This document shows positions 9,498 through 18,352 of a stretch of DNA of 64,000 nt, in pieces. Source of the stretch: Mucilaginibacter sp. dw_454 (GTDB lineage: Bacteria > Bacteroidota > Bacteroidia > Sphingobacteriales > Sphingobacteriaceae); assembly GCF_018449775.1 (NCBI RefSeq), contig NZ_JAAVVB010000003.1:124001-188000 (forward strand), written 5' to 3'. Numbering within the stretch: position 1 is the first letter of the stretch; the number at the start of each line of letters is the position of its first letter. Under the pieces are notes generated by a model. The model worked only from the letters and a program-made list of their open reading frames with translations, was not told the origin of the DNA and did not search any database. The position numbers and the translations under genes were made by a program.

Positions 9498-9610
9498 TTT
9501 ACAATAAGTTAATTTGTTAAATATAAATACAGACGTAAAAGTCGGCATTAGGGATACGCTATGGCTTTGTTGAATAGTTTTTTGTAACTTTCTCGTCTCA
9601 ATTGTAACCT

Positions 9611-12600
9611 GTGACATCCTGCGTGAGAACAATTTTGCTGATAGTTTGCTGTCTGGCTATTTTGCCATTAGCTGCCTTTTGCCAAAATGCGCCGCCATAT
9701 TCTTCGCCCCAATGGTTTGACGATATTGGAAGCAGTGCCGGTAGTGCCAACGCAACGGCCGTGCAGGTTGATGCATCAGGTAATAGTTTCGTAACTGGCA
9801 GTTTTAGCGGCACGGTAGATTTTGATCCGTCGACGGGGATTAACAGTATCACCGCACCTTCGGGTGCTAGTGCAGGTTTTATAGCGAAGTACCAGGCCGA
9901 CGGAACGCTGGCATGGGTATACCCGCTTGCCGGAGCCAGCGTTGTGCCAAATGGAATAACGCTTAGCCCTGATGGATCTATCACCCTAACAGGCAAATAT
10001 ACCGGCACCATGGACGCAAACCCGGGTTTAGGAATTCAGAGTATAAATTCTGCCGGGGGCAATGATGCTTTTGTCATTCACCTAAATAACAACGGCGGTT
10101 TTTTATGGGCAAAATCAATTGGCGATACCGGCGAGGATATTGGCAATAAAGTAGCGAGCGATGGAACAGGAAACTTGTATGTAGCCATGCAGTTTCAAGG
10201 TACAGTTGTTCTTACTGGCGGCGGCACGCCTTATACTGCTAAAGGCACTACAGATGGTATGCTGGTTAAATATGATGCCGCCGGCAATGTGGTTTTTGGA
10301 GTTGATTTGGGCTATGCCGGTAACGCGTTTGATAATACCGTATCGGGCGTAGTTGTCGATAAAAACGGTAATGTGGATGTGATTGGTTATATCAATGGCC
10401 CTATAGATTTTAATCCGCTGGGCACAGCCAATCTTGTAAGCAATGCGCATTCAATGTACCTGGCGCAATATACTTCTGCCGGGATTTTAAACTGGGTAAA
10501 AACTGTTGCAAACAATTTCCAAAACAATAATAATATCAATTTAGCCATAGATGGTTCAAATAGCATTTACATTTGTGGGGCTTACAATGGGCAGATAACT
10601 TTTGCTACGGGTGATAATTTGACGGGAGTTGGTAATAGAGCCGTTTTTATGGCTCAATATTACGCAGACGGTACATTACGCTGGCATAAAAGCATAGGCG
10701 GTGTGGGTGCAACCCTGACTGGTACGGCTTTGGGCGTAAGCCCGGATAATCAAACTTTATATTTATCGGGCTATTTTACCGGTGCCGCCAATTTTGATAC
10801 CGGATCAAATAGCAACTACCTAACTTATAACGGACAAAAGGATATATTTTTAGCCAAATACACGGCAAGTACCGGCGAGTATAGGGATGCTGTGAATTTT
10901 GGTAATGGTACTTGTACTAACACTCAATCCAATGGTATGGCGGTTACCACCAACGGTGATGTTATGCTTACCGGCGCTTTTTGCGGTAGTACTAATTTTA
11001 GCGGAGCAAGCTGCACACTATTTAATGAACAGGCACAGAGTAGCAGCGAGGATATGTTTTTGGTAAGGTATACGCTGGTTAGCCCAATAGCAAACAACGC
11101 AATTGGCAACCCGCAAAACTGCCCCGGTGCCCCCGCAGGCCCTTTAATACTTATGGGTAGTACGCCAACGGGAGGGGCAGGTACTTACAGTTATGAGTGG
11201 CAGCGGTCTACCGATGGGATGACTTTTATAGACATAGGTGTATACGACAAAGATTATCCCGCGCCGGCTGGTAATAGCCTGGTATATTATATCAGAAAAG
11301 TGTTCTCTGGCTGTGCTACCCCCTCAATAAGCAGCGTATTACAGGTAGGGCCTTCGGTAAATGGCCCGGTACAAAATAATATAATCGACGCAAGTGGTAT
11401 TACCGAGGGTTGCGGCGGGGCAGGTTCAACAAACCTGACTGCTAGTTTGCCCACCGGGGGTGGAGGCAATTACACCTACTTATGGCAGACATCTAGAAAT
11501 AAGATTGATTGGACGGATATAGTGGAAGGGCCAATTACTACGCCAACCTCTCAAAACCTTGGTGCAATAAGTTATCTTTTTACATTTTATGTAAGACGAC
11601 TGGTTACGACACCCGGCTGCAACACGCCGTCTATAAGCCCGGTAGTAACGTTTCCGGCACTTCCCCGTTTGAATGATGTTACTATCCATGCTACGGGTAC
11701 AACCGATTTTTGTGGTTCGGGAGACCCCGGCACTTTAACAGGTGACAAAACGCCTACCGGCGGTACCGGCGTTTACACTTATCAATGGAAATCGACGACT
11801 ACAAATGATTTTGAAGATATACCGGGGCCTGCTGCTAAAAAGGCCGATTACGTGCCGGGAATAATAACCCAAACAACATATTTTAAGCGCGAGGTTTTAT
11901 CAGGCCCGTGTTATACCGGCGACCCCGGATTGAACTCGAACCCGATAATTGTCACTATTAAACCACTAATTAAGGTTACTAATAATACCATAGCCCAGGC
12001 TACACCGGATGGCGTATTGTGCCTTGCAAATGCGGACCCCTCTATGATAATCGGTCAGCTACCTGGCGGCGGTAGCGGCACCGCCAATTTCTTTTATCAA
12101 TGGCAGCAATCAACAGATAATGTCCATTATGCGGATATTGGTGGGGAAACCCGTAAAGACTATGATCCAAAAAAAATTACCCAAACTACTTATTACCGGA
12201 GGGTGGTTACTTATTCAGATAACAGCACCTGTGCCACGCCCGATTTAAGTAATGTAATTGCGGCTAACGTGGCGGTAGCTAATGTATCAAACAATACTAT
12301 TTTTCAGCCGGTGACTGATGATGCGATAATTTGCTCCATCCCGGCAGATCCTAAGCCCATTACCGGTAGCACAGCTCAAGGCACAGGCTTTACCTATCAA
12401 TGGCAAATTTCACCGGATAGTATCAATTTTACCAATATTACTGGTGTAATTACACAAGATTATGATCCGCCTCAAATCACCCGGAGCACGTTTTACCGTC
12501 GAGCGGCGGTAATATTAAGTGACAATTGCGTTGCGCCGTTGTATAGCAATATTATCAGTATACATGTATCGCCAACTGCAACCGCCAATACGATCACATC

Positions 12601-13597
12601 TCCGAGAGATACCATGTTTTGTGATGCAGGCGACGCTGGGGTTATTTATGGGTCAGAAGTAACCGGCAATGGGGTGCATTATCAATGGCAAAGCTCGCCG
12701 GATAATATCACCTATACAGACATCATAGACCCCAATAATGGTCCGGCAATATATCCCAACTATGATCCTCCGCCAGGCACTTCTACGGTTTATTATCGCC
12801 GTTCGGTAACAACAAGTGTTTGTAATACTCCATCGGTTACCCGGGCACTGGCTATCCAGGTTTTTAAAACCCCGGTAGTCGCTATTTCAGACAGCGTTAC
12901 ACTTTGTGCGGGCAGTACCACTACGTTAACCGCATCGGGCGGTGCCAACTACAAATGGAGCCCGGCCCAAGGCTTATCGTCTGCGAATGTGGCATCGCCC
13001 GTAGCGTCGCCAGATGCAACAACTACCTACCAGGTAGCTGTTTCTAACGGCGGTTGTAGCGTCAATGCCTCTGTTAAAGTTATTGTAATACCCAAGCCCG
13101 TTGTTGACGCCGGCCCTGACCAAAAAATATTTAGGGGAGAAACTGCGCAGCTTAACGGAAAAGTAACAGGTAATAACGTTCAGTACAGTTGGTCGCCTGC
13201 TACTTATCTGGATGATCCTACCATACTTAACCCCAAGGCCACACCCCCCGCAAGCATTACTTATACCCTTACCGCCATTACCAACTATGGCTGCAACATC
13301 ATAACAGACGATGTGCACCTGGAGGTTTATGAGAAGGTAACTGTTCCCACAGCATTTACACCTAATAACGATGGCAAAAACGATACCTGGGAAATAGTTG
13401 GTTTGAGCACCTATCCGCGCAGCGTAACTACTATTTTTAACCGCGACGGAATGCAGCTATTTAGAAGCATAGGCTATTCAAAGCCCTGGGATGGTACCTT
13501 TAATGGCAAGCCTATGCCTTTTGGTACCTATTATTATGTGATAGATCTGAAAGATGGCTTTAAACTGCTATCGGGCTGGGTAGCTCTGGTGAAGTAA
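9611..13597 (+). CDS. Giant secreted protein: beta-propeller plus Ig-like repeats, T9SS type B sorting domain
   Basis: The product has 1328 residues. The first codon is GTG 9611; a second GTG at 9623 would also give a good signal peptide ending near AAFCQ. Residues about 30-490 hold SBBP-like propeller repeats with the pattern DxxGNxxVTGxFxGxxxFD. Residues about 493-1080 hold six repeats of roughly 95 residues, each with YQWQxSxD, a YDP/TYYRR segment and two spaced cysteines. Two PKD-like domains follow (about 1081-1242). The end (about 1243-1328), starting TAFTPNNDGKND, is the gliding-motility/CHU_C type B sorting domain, so the protein should cross the outer membrane by the type IX system. 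A surface adhesin or glycan-binding role is likely but unproven. It stands between two glycan gene blocks. Confidence 0.88.
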   Translation: MTSCVRTILLIVCCLAILPLAAFCQNAPPYSSPQWFDDIGSSAGSANATAVQVDASGNSFVTGSFSGTVDFDPSTGINSITAPSGASAGFIAKYQADGTLAWVYPLAGASVVPNGITLSPDGSITLTGKYTGTMDANPGLGIQSINSAGGNDAFVIHLNNNGGFLWAKSIGDTGEDIGNKVASDGTGNLYVAMQFQGTVVLTGGGTPYTAKGTTDGMLVKYDAAGNVVFGVDLGYAGNAFDNTVSGVVVDKNGNVDVIGYINGPIDFNPLGTANLVSNAHSMYLAQYTSAGILNWVKTVANNFQNNNNINLAIDGSNSIYICGAYNGQITFATGDNLTGVGNRAVFMAQYYADGTLRWHKSIGGVGATLTGTALGVSPDNQTLYLSGYFTGAANFDTGSNSNYLTYNGQKDIFLAKYTASTGEYRDAVNFGNGTCTNTQSNGMAVTTNGDVMLTGAFCGSTNFSGASCTLFNEQAQSSSEDMFLVRYTLVSPIANNAIGNPQNCPGAPAGPLILMGSTPTGGAGTYSYEWQRSTDGMTFIDIGVYDKDYPAPAGNSLVYYIRKVFSGCATPSISSVLQVGPSVNGPVQNNIIDASGITEGCGGAGSTNLTASLPTGGGGNYTYLWQTSRNKIDWTDIVEGPITTPTSQNLGAISYLFTFYVRRLVTTPGCNTPSISPVVTFPALPRLNDVTIHATGTTDFCGSGDPGTLTGDKTPTGGTGVYTYQWKSTTTNDFEDIPGPAAKKADYVPGIITQTTYFKREVLSGPCYTGDPGLNSNPIIVTIKPLIKVTNNTIAQATPDGVLCLANADPSMIIGQLPGGGSGTANFFYQWQQSTDNVHYADIGGETRKDYDPKKITQTTYYRRVVTYSDNSTCATPDLSNVIAANVAVANVSNNTIFQPVTDDAIICSIPADPKPITGSTAQGTGFTYQWQISPDSINFTNITGVITQDYDPPQITRSTFYRRAAVILSDNCVAPLYSNIISIHVSPTATANTITSPRDTMFCDAGDAGVIYGSEVTGNGVHYQWQSSPDNITYTDIIDPNNGPAIYPNYDPPPGTSTVYYRRSVTTSVCNTPSVTRALAIQVFKTPVVAISDSVTLCAGSTTTLTASGGANYKWSPAQGLSSANVASPVASPDATTTYQVAVSNGGCSVNASVKVIVIPKPVVDAGPDQKIFRGETAQLNGKVTGNNVQYSWSPATYLDDPTILNPKATPPASITYTLTAITNYGCNIITDDVHLEVYEKVTVPTAFTPNNDGKNDTWEIVGLSTYPRSVTTIFNRDGMQLFRSIGYSKPWDGTFNGKPMPFGTYYYVIDLKDGFKLLSGWVALVK

Positions 13598-13675
13598 TAT
13601 TTAACGCTTTGAGCCGCCCTAATTGGTAATTATATCTTAATTTTACCGCAGGCTAAAATCACCATAAAAACAAAA

Positions 13676-14449
13676 ATGCAGGAAGTTAACAGCAGCGAAA
13701 ACTTAAAAACAGCGTATGATAATTATTATGAAAATAATGATGAAACATGGCGCATGCTGGGTGCTAAATATAAGGTTGAGCATATTGTAGAAGTTTGCAA
13801 AGGCTATACTTTTAATAAGGTATTAGAGGTTGGCGCCGGCGATGGTGTGATTTTAAAGCTGCTGGCCGATAAAAATTTTGCTACCGAATATCATGCGGTC
13901 GAGCTTTCTGCAAGCGGCGTAGAGCGTATTAAGGAGCGTAATATCCCGAGTATTAAATCGGTGCAGGAGTTTGACGGTTATCATTTGCCATTCGGCGATG
14001 AAAGTATGGACCTGATTATTCTTACCCACGTTTTAGAGCATGTAGAGCATGAGCGCCTGTTATTGCGTGAGCTTAAACGTGTTGCCAAAATGGTAGTAAT
14101 TGAGGTGCCGCGCGATTACCGTGCGGGTGTAGATGCGCGCATTAAACACTTCCTGGCTTATGGCCATATCAACGTTTATACACCTACATCATTAAGATAT
14201 TTATTGTTGACTGAAGGGCTTGAAGTGGTGAAGGATCTGACAGATACCATAGCGCCCGAAGTAACCAAGTTTTATACTTTTAAAACACTCCATAAACCCG
14301 ACAACTTTTTGAGTAATTTTAAGATTGATTTAGAGCATAACGTAAAAAAAATGGCGGCATCTATCTTCGGAAAAAAAGCGGAAGAGAAATTTGCCAACTA
14401 TTACACTGTGCTATGTAAAAAGGCAGAACGCCAACCCGATATATTTTAA
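13676..14449 (+). CDS. Class I SAM-dependent methyltransferase
   Basis: The 257-residue protein has motif I KVLEVGAGDG (about 48-57), then YHAVELSASGVERI at strand 2 and LILTHVLEHVEHERLLLREL (about 111-130), the region that follows the active-site strand in Methyltransf_11 proteins. Near 140, VVIEVPRDYRAG is a less usual variant of the final core strand. The next gene, a glycosyltransferase, starts 5 nt after the stop, so both probably act on the same glycan. The substrate cannot be read from the sequence. Confidence 0.84.
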   Translation: MQEVNSSENLKTAYDNYYENNDETWRMLGAKYKVEHIVEVCKGYTFNKVLEVGAGDGVILKLLADKNFATEYHAVELSASGVERIKERNIPSIKSVQEFDGYHLPFGDESMDLIILTHVLEHVEHERLLLRELKRVAKMVVIEVPRDYRAGVDARIKHFLAYGHINVYTPTSLRYLLLTEGLEVVKDLTDTIAPEVTKFYTFKTLHKPDNFLSNFKIDLEHNVKKMAASIFGKKAEEKFANYYTVLCKKAERQPDIF

Positions 14450-14454
14450 TTGAT

Positions 14455-15360
14455 ATGCAAAACCTGGCGCCAATAGCATTATTTGTTTATAACCGCCCCG
14501 ACCACATGCGTCGGACGATTGAATATTTGCGAAAAAACGAGCAGGCAGCCGATAGTAATCTCTTTATTTTTTGTGACGGCCCAAAAACTGACGCGGATAA
14601 AGAAAAGGTAGCAGAAGTACGCAAGCTGGCTAAAGAGGTTACCGGGTTTAAAGAAGTTAAGGTAATTAGCCGCAAAGAAAATTTGGGCCTGGCTAATTCT
14701 ATTATTATTGGTGTTAGCCAGTTGGTGAGCGAGTTTGGGAAGATCATTGTATTTGAGGATGACCTGGTTTCATCGCCCTATACGCTCGAATATTTTAACG
14801 AAGCGCTTACTAAATATCAGACTGATGATACGGTGATGCATGTTGGCGCTTATATGTATCCACTAGAGAATACAAACCTGCCAGAGAGCTTCTTTTACCG
14901 CATAGCCACCAGTTGGGGTTGGGCAACCTGGGCGCGTGCCTGGAAAAACTTTGAACCAGATATTGATGTATTGATGAATCAGTTTGACGTTGAACAGCGT
15001 TACGATTTTTCTATTGAATACACCATGAACTTTTGGCGCCAGATGGAAGAGTTTAAATCAGGCAAAAATAATTCATGGGCCATACGCTGGTATGCGTCTA
15101 TATTTTTAAAAGGCGGTTTGGCGCTTAACCCGGCACATTCGCTGGTTCACAATATCGGGCATGACGGCACAGGCGTACATTCTAACATAGAGGATATGTA
15201 CGGTGTAGATATCGCTCAAAAGCCCATCAAAAACTTTCCTGCCGAGATCAAGGAAAACGAGCAGGCACATGTTGCTATCCGTAATTTCCTGAAAAAACGT
15301 AAAGGCACTTTGCTGGAGAGAGTAGTAAGGGCGTTTAAGCAGTGGCGTGCTAAGAAATAG
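14455..15360 (+). CDS. GT-A fold glycosyltransferase (HlpA-like / GT2-related)
   Basis: The 301-residue protein begins with PIALFVYNRPDHMRRTI and has FIFCDGPK (about 38-45), SRKENLGLANSI (about 77-88) and FEDDLVSSP (about 99-107). EDD is the metal and donor-sugar binding acidic motif. The downstream RIATSWGWATWARAWKNF segment is characteristic of bacterial proteins often labelled hemolytic protein HlpA-like or GNT-I-like; these are glycosyltransferases, not hemolysins. There is no membrane helix, so it is probably cytosolic or peripheral. It pairs with the preceding methyltransferase (5-nt gap) and ends before a palindromic repeat facing convergent minus-strand genes. Confidence 0.83.
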   Translation: MQNLAPIALFVYNRPDHMRRTIEYLRKNEQAADSNLFIFCDGPKTDADKEKVAEVRKLAKEVTGFKEVKVISRKENLGLANSIIIGVSQLVSEFGKIIVFEDDLVSSPYTLEYFNEALTKYQTDDTVMHVGAYMYPLENTNLPESFFYRIATSWGWATWARAWKNFEPDIDVLMNQFDVEQRYDFSIEYTMNFWRQMEEFKSGKNNSWAIRWYASIFLKGGLALNPAHSLVHNIGHDGTGVHSNIEDMYGVDIAQKPIKNFPAEIKENEQAHVAIRNFLKKRKGTLLERVVRAFKQWRAKK

Positions 15361-15370
15361 TAAACAAAAA

Positions 15371-15470
15371 AGGCGGGTGTCACCCTGAGGCTCTCGAAGG
15401 GTGAGCGTCGGACTGTCCATTTGCTAGGCCAGCCCGCATGCTTCGAGAGCCTAAGCATGACACCCTTTTT
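15371..15470. repeat. Palindromic intergenic repeat, family A copy 1 (possible two-way terminator)
   Basis: Arms at 15375-15399 and 15441-15465 are near-complementary over 25 bp with about 3 mismatches. The element is flanked by A-rich sequence on the left and five T on the right, and it sits between convergent genes, so it can act as a terminator in both directions. A second copy lies at 22440-22535. Confidence 0.75.
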
Positions 15471-15486
15471 ATATGCAGATAAATAA

Positions 15487-16233
15487 CTATTTCGTCCCCT
15501 TTACCACTATATAAGGCGACAGTGCCTTACTCTCAAATGGAGCTATCTTAGTAACAATCTTCCCTGCAAACCAAAGCGTTTTTACAAAAGCCTTTGCTAA
15601 CGCAGATTGGCCGGGTTTGTTTTCCAGCCACATCGAGAACCTACCATGGTAGTAAGCTTCTACATCCTTTAAGCCCAACTCTTTAAAAATGCCGGCCAGC
15701 AGGGCAGGGTCCATGCATTCTATATAGTGCTTGTCGTAATTCTCGCGGTCGAAACTGCGCTGTACCCAGCCGTTGATGCTTTTGAAATTGGGCAGGGTAA
15801 TAAACAAAGTACCATCTGTATTCAGGAAAGGCAAGTGTGTTGCTATGATAGCCTTGGTATCTTTAAAATGCTCTATCAATCCAAACGATGAAACGATATC
15901 ATACTGTTGAATTGGCTTGTATTCAAATAGGTCGGCCTCAATGATGTTGACATCGCCTTCTTTCAGGCCATTAACTTCTAACAACTCATTGATCAGGCCT
16001 TTATGGATAAAATAGTCGAACAAGGTAACATCCATGTTCTCATATTTCTTCAGGTAAACGGCATAGTAGCCGGGGAATCCCCCCAATTCAATAGCCGTTT
16101 TATACCCTCTGTCAGCCTTTAATTTGCCCAGGATATTACCAAAAACATAATCGCGCTTAATGTTAAATATCAGCCCTATCCTCGATTCCCAAAATGCCTT
16201 CCAAAAAGAACGATCAGTTAAATTATTATCCAT
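15487..16233 (-). CDS. Class I SAM-dependent methyltransferase
   Basis: The 248-residue protein carries a SAM-binding loop AIELGGFPGYYAVYL (about 47-61), in which the usual GxGxG is GGFPG, then VTLFDYF, IIEADLFEY and SSFGLIEHFKDTKAI (about 115-129). This resembles the methyltransferases that decorate surface glycans. It starts 3 nt after the stop of the acetyltransferase gene, so the two form a minus-strand pair facing the glycosyltransferase at 14455-15360. The acceptor is unknown. Confidence 0.82.
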   Translation of the reverse strand: MDNNLTDRSFWKAFWESRIGLIFNIKRDYVFGNILGKLKADRGYKTAIELGGFPGYYAVYLKKYENMDVTLFDYFIHKGLINELLEVNGLKEGDVNIIEADLFEYKPIQQYDIVSSFGLIEHFKDTKAIIATHLPFLNTDGTLFITLPNFKSINGWVQRSFDRENYDKHYIECMDPALLAGIFKELGLKDVEAYYHGRFSMWLENKPGQSALAKAFVKTLWFAGKIVTKIAPFESKALSPYIVVKGTK

Positions 16234-16236
16234 TTA

Positions 16237-16740
16237 TTATAAAGTCTCTTTTTTCTCCAATATCCTTGCCGGGTTGCCCACTACGGTGCAGTTAGCCGGT
16301 ATGCTTTTAGTCACTACCGAACCCGCACCTATCACTACGTTATCGCCAATTTCAATATCGCCAATAATTACTACGTTAGCACCAACATCAACCCCATTAC
16401 CCAAACGCGGGCAGCGGCTAAATGTGCCGTCGGCCAGTTTTTTGTGGCCGATGGTGATGCTGTTTCTTAACGAACAGTTATCGCCAAATACTACGCCCTG
16501 GTTTACTACCAATGCGTTGCCATGGTATAATGAAAGCCCTTTGCCAATTTTGGTTTTCCGCGGAATTTCTATCCCCCAAACCCACTCTACCGTGTAGCGA
16601 TAAAACAGCAGGTATGGGTAAAATATGACTTTGGCAATCATCGAACGGTTAATGAGCGATGCCAGCCTGAACATAAACAGCACCAGTTGCCCCTTAAAAT
16701 TCCGGCGGTTTGAATGCCAATCCTGAAACAAGTAACTCAT
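16237..16740 (-). CDS. Serine acetyltransferase-like hexapeptide O-acetyltransferase
   Basis: The 167-residue protein (ATG 16738-16740) has a left-handed beta-helix from about residue 60 with imperfect hexapeptide turns such as IGKGLSL, VVFGDNCSL, LGNGVDVGANVVIIGDIEIG and NVVIGAGSVV, ending VVGNPARIL. The frame extends to TTG 16779, which I judge too weak as a start. The shape matches the CysE-related acetyltransferases found in polysaccharide clusters, which use acetyl-CoA to acetylate a sugar. With no cysteine biosynthesis gene nearby and with glycan genes on both sides, sugar O-acetylation is the better guess. It forms a pair with the methyltransferase downstream. Confidence 0.83.
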   Translation of the reverse strand: MSYLFQDWHSNRRNFKGQLVLFMFRLASLINRSMIAKVIFYPYLLFYRYTVEWVWGIEIPRKTKIGKGLSLYHGNALVVNQGVVFGDNCSLRNSITIGHKKLADGTFSRCPRLGNGVDVGANVVIIGDIEIGDNVVIGAGSVVTKSIPANCTVVGNPARILEKKETL

Positions 16741-16852
16741 GCCCGCTTTACCTTTGGTGTTTGATTGATTAATACTCAAAAGTAAAAATTTTCGGCATAG
16801 TATAGCTATTGAACCAAGTAATCAGATTCTGCATTGAAGTACGGTTGCTACA

Positions 16853-17001
16853 GGAGGCACTTACGGAGCCAACACACCTGTGTGTGATTTCTACAAACAG
16901 GCGACCCCGCTGGGGTCAGTATTGAAAAGGAGTATAGCTCCATAGGAGCTTTGTGTTTATAGAACAAAGGAAATATTGATTAGGGCTCCGTAGGTGCCTC
17001 C
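16853..17001. repeat. Nested-hairpin intergenic element (MITE- or REP-like)
   Basis: The 349-nt gap 16741-17089 holds no gene but contains this element. Outer arms at 16853-16870 (GGAGGCACTTACGGAGCC) and 16984-17001 pair over 18 bp with a single G-T wobble. Inside are two smaller perfect hairpins, GACCCC/GGGGTC near 16902-16916 and GCTCC/GGAGC near 16940-16952. There is no transposase and no clear target-site duplication. Confidence 0.7.
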
Positions 17002-17054
17002 TTTCTTCCCGACATGAACGCCGAATATCTTAGAGATTACTTTTAGCTTTCTGC

Positions 17055-17084
17055 TTTCAGCTTTAACCTTTATTAGTATACTTG
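17055..17084 (+). promoter_or_regulatory. Possible promoter upstream of GT4 gene
   Basis: TTTC at 17055-17058, an 18-nt spacer and TATACTTG at 17077-17084 resemble the Bacteroidota promoter with one mismatch. The -7 box ends 5 nt before the ATG, so the transcript would be almost leaderless. Confidence 0.35.
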
Positions 17085-17089
17085 TGATA

Positions 17090-18352
17090 ATGAAAGTAAC
17101 CCTCATCAATACCGCTGATGCCGGTGGTGGTGCCCCCGCCGCGTGTTTTCGCTTGCTGAAAGCATTGGTATCGCAAAAAACAGATGCACGGTTACTGGTC
17201 CAATATAAAAAGACTAATGATGAGCGGGTTGAAGGAATTGCAACAACATTCCTAAGTCGCCTGGCTGCAAAAGTCAATTTTATGCGCGAGCGGATACCTT
17301 TTATACTTTTTCATGAAAAGGACAAATCTGTGCGGTTTGCATTCTCTACGGCTAATGCAGGCATCAATATCAAAAATCACCAATTAGTTAAGGATACAGA
17401 TATTATCCACCTGCATTGGACAAACTCAGGTTTTCTTTCTGTCGCCGATTTAAAGGAATTGATAAACACCGGAAAACCCATTGTATGGACACTGCACGAT
17501 ATGTGGACCTTTACCGGCGGCTGCCATTACTCAGGCACGTGCGACGGCTATCTAAGAGAATGTGGTAACTGCCCTTTCCTGTGTGATCCGAACGATAATG
17601 ACATTTCACACCAGGGCTGGCTGCGCAAAGCGGCCATGTATGCTGATGCCAGAAACGTCACCTTTGTAACTTGTAGCCAATGGCTGGCGGGTGTAGCCAA
17701 ACAAAGTTCATTGATCAACAATTTCAGAATTGAGGCTATACCTAATCCAATAGACATCAATATCTTTTCGCCGAAGGATAAACCAACCGCCCGACGAAAA
17801 CGGAACATCGATCCGCAGGCTAAAATCATCTTGTTCGGTGCTGCCAATATTAATGACCGAAGAAAGGGGATAAGCTACCTTGTTGAAGCTTTGAAGATCC
17901 TGAAACAACAATATCAAGGCGATCAAAAAATTGAGATAGTGATCTTTGGTAAAAACAAGCATTTTGATGTTAGTGAATTGCCTTTTGAAGTTCATGAGTT
18001 GAATTTGATCACATCCCAGGATGAACTGGCGGACATTTACAGCCTGGCAGACGTATTTGTAACGCCGTCACTGGAAGATAACCTGCCTAATACCATTATG
18101 GAAGCCATGGCCTGCGGAACGCCCGTCGTCGCCTTTAATACCGGAGGTATCCCAGAGATGATCGACCACGAACAAAATGGTTACCTGGCGGCATTTAAAG
18201 ACGCTACAGACATGGCGAGGGGCTTAGCTGAGGTATTGAATGGCCCTGCTGATGAACTGGCTACCAGAGCACGAAAAAAGGTGCTGGATAATTACACCAA
18301 TGAAAAGGTCGGGCAGCAATACATCAATCTGTATAACTCTGTAAGCAATTAA
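17090..18352 (+). CDS. Glycosyltransferase family 4 with Cys cluster (WcaC-like)
   Basis: The 420-residue protein starts at ATG 17090; a GTG two codons earlier is less likely. It begins KVTLINTADAGGGAPAACFR, where the GG loop is typical of GT4 donor or acceptor domains. It has DIIHLHWTNSGFLS, and a four-Cys segment GGCHYSGTCDGYLRECGNC (about 145-163) known from a GT4 subgroup that includes colanic acid WcaC. The C-terminal domain has EAMACGTPVVAFNTGGIPEM (about 337-356), the EX7E region. The gene abuts the following GT2 gene with no gap between stop and ATG, so the two are co-translated and probably add successive sugars. Confidence 0.9.
   Translation: MKVTLINTADAGGGAPAACFRLLKALVSQKTDARLLVQYKKTNDERVEGIATTFLSRLAAKVNFMRERIPFILFHEKDKSVRFAFSTANAGINIKNHQLVKDTDIIHLHWTNSGFLSVADLKELINTGKPIVWTLHDMWTFTGGCHYSGTCDGYLRECGNCPFLCDPNDNDISHQGWLRKAAMYADARNVTFVTCSQWLAGVAKQSSLINNFRIEAIPNPIDINIFSPKDKPTARRKRNIDPQAKIILFGAANINDRRKGISYLVEALKILKQQYQGDQKIEIVIFGKNKHFDVSELPFEVHELNLITSQDELADIYSLADVFVTPSLEDNLPNTIMEAMACGTPVVAFNTGGIPEMIDHEQNGYLAAFKDATDMARGLAEVLNGPADELATRARKKVLDNYTNEKVGQQYINLYNSVSN

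Noticed and set aside
14455..15360. Hemolysin
   Set aside because: Related proteins carry a hemolytic HlpA-like label, but the EDD motif and fold indicate a glycosyltransferase.
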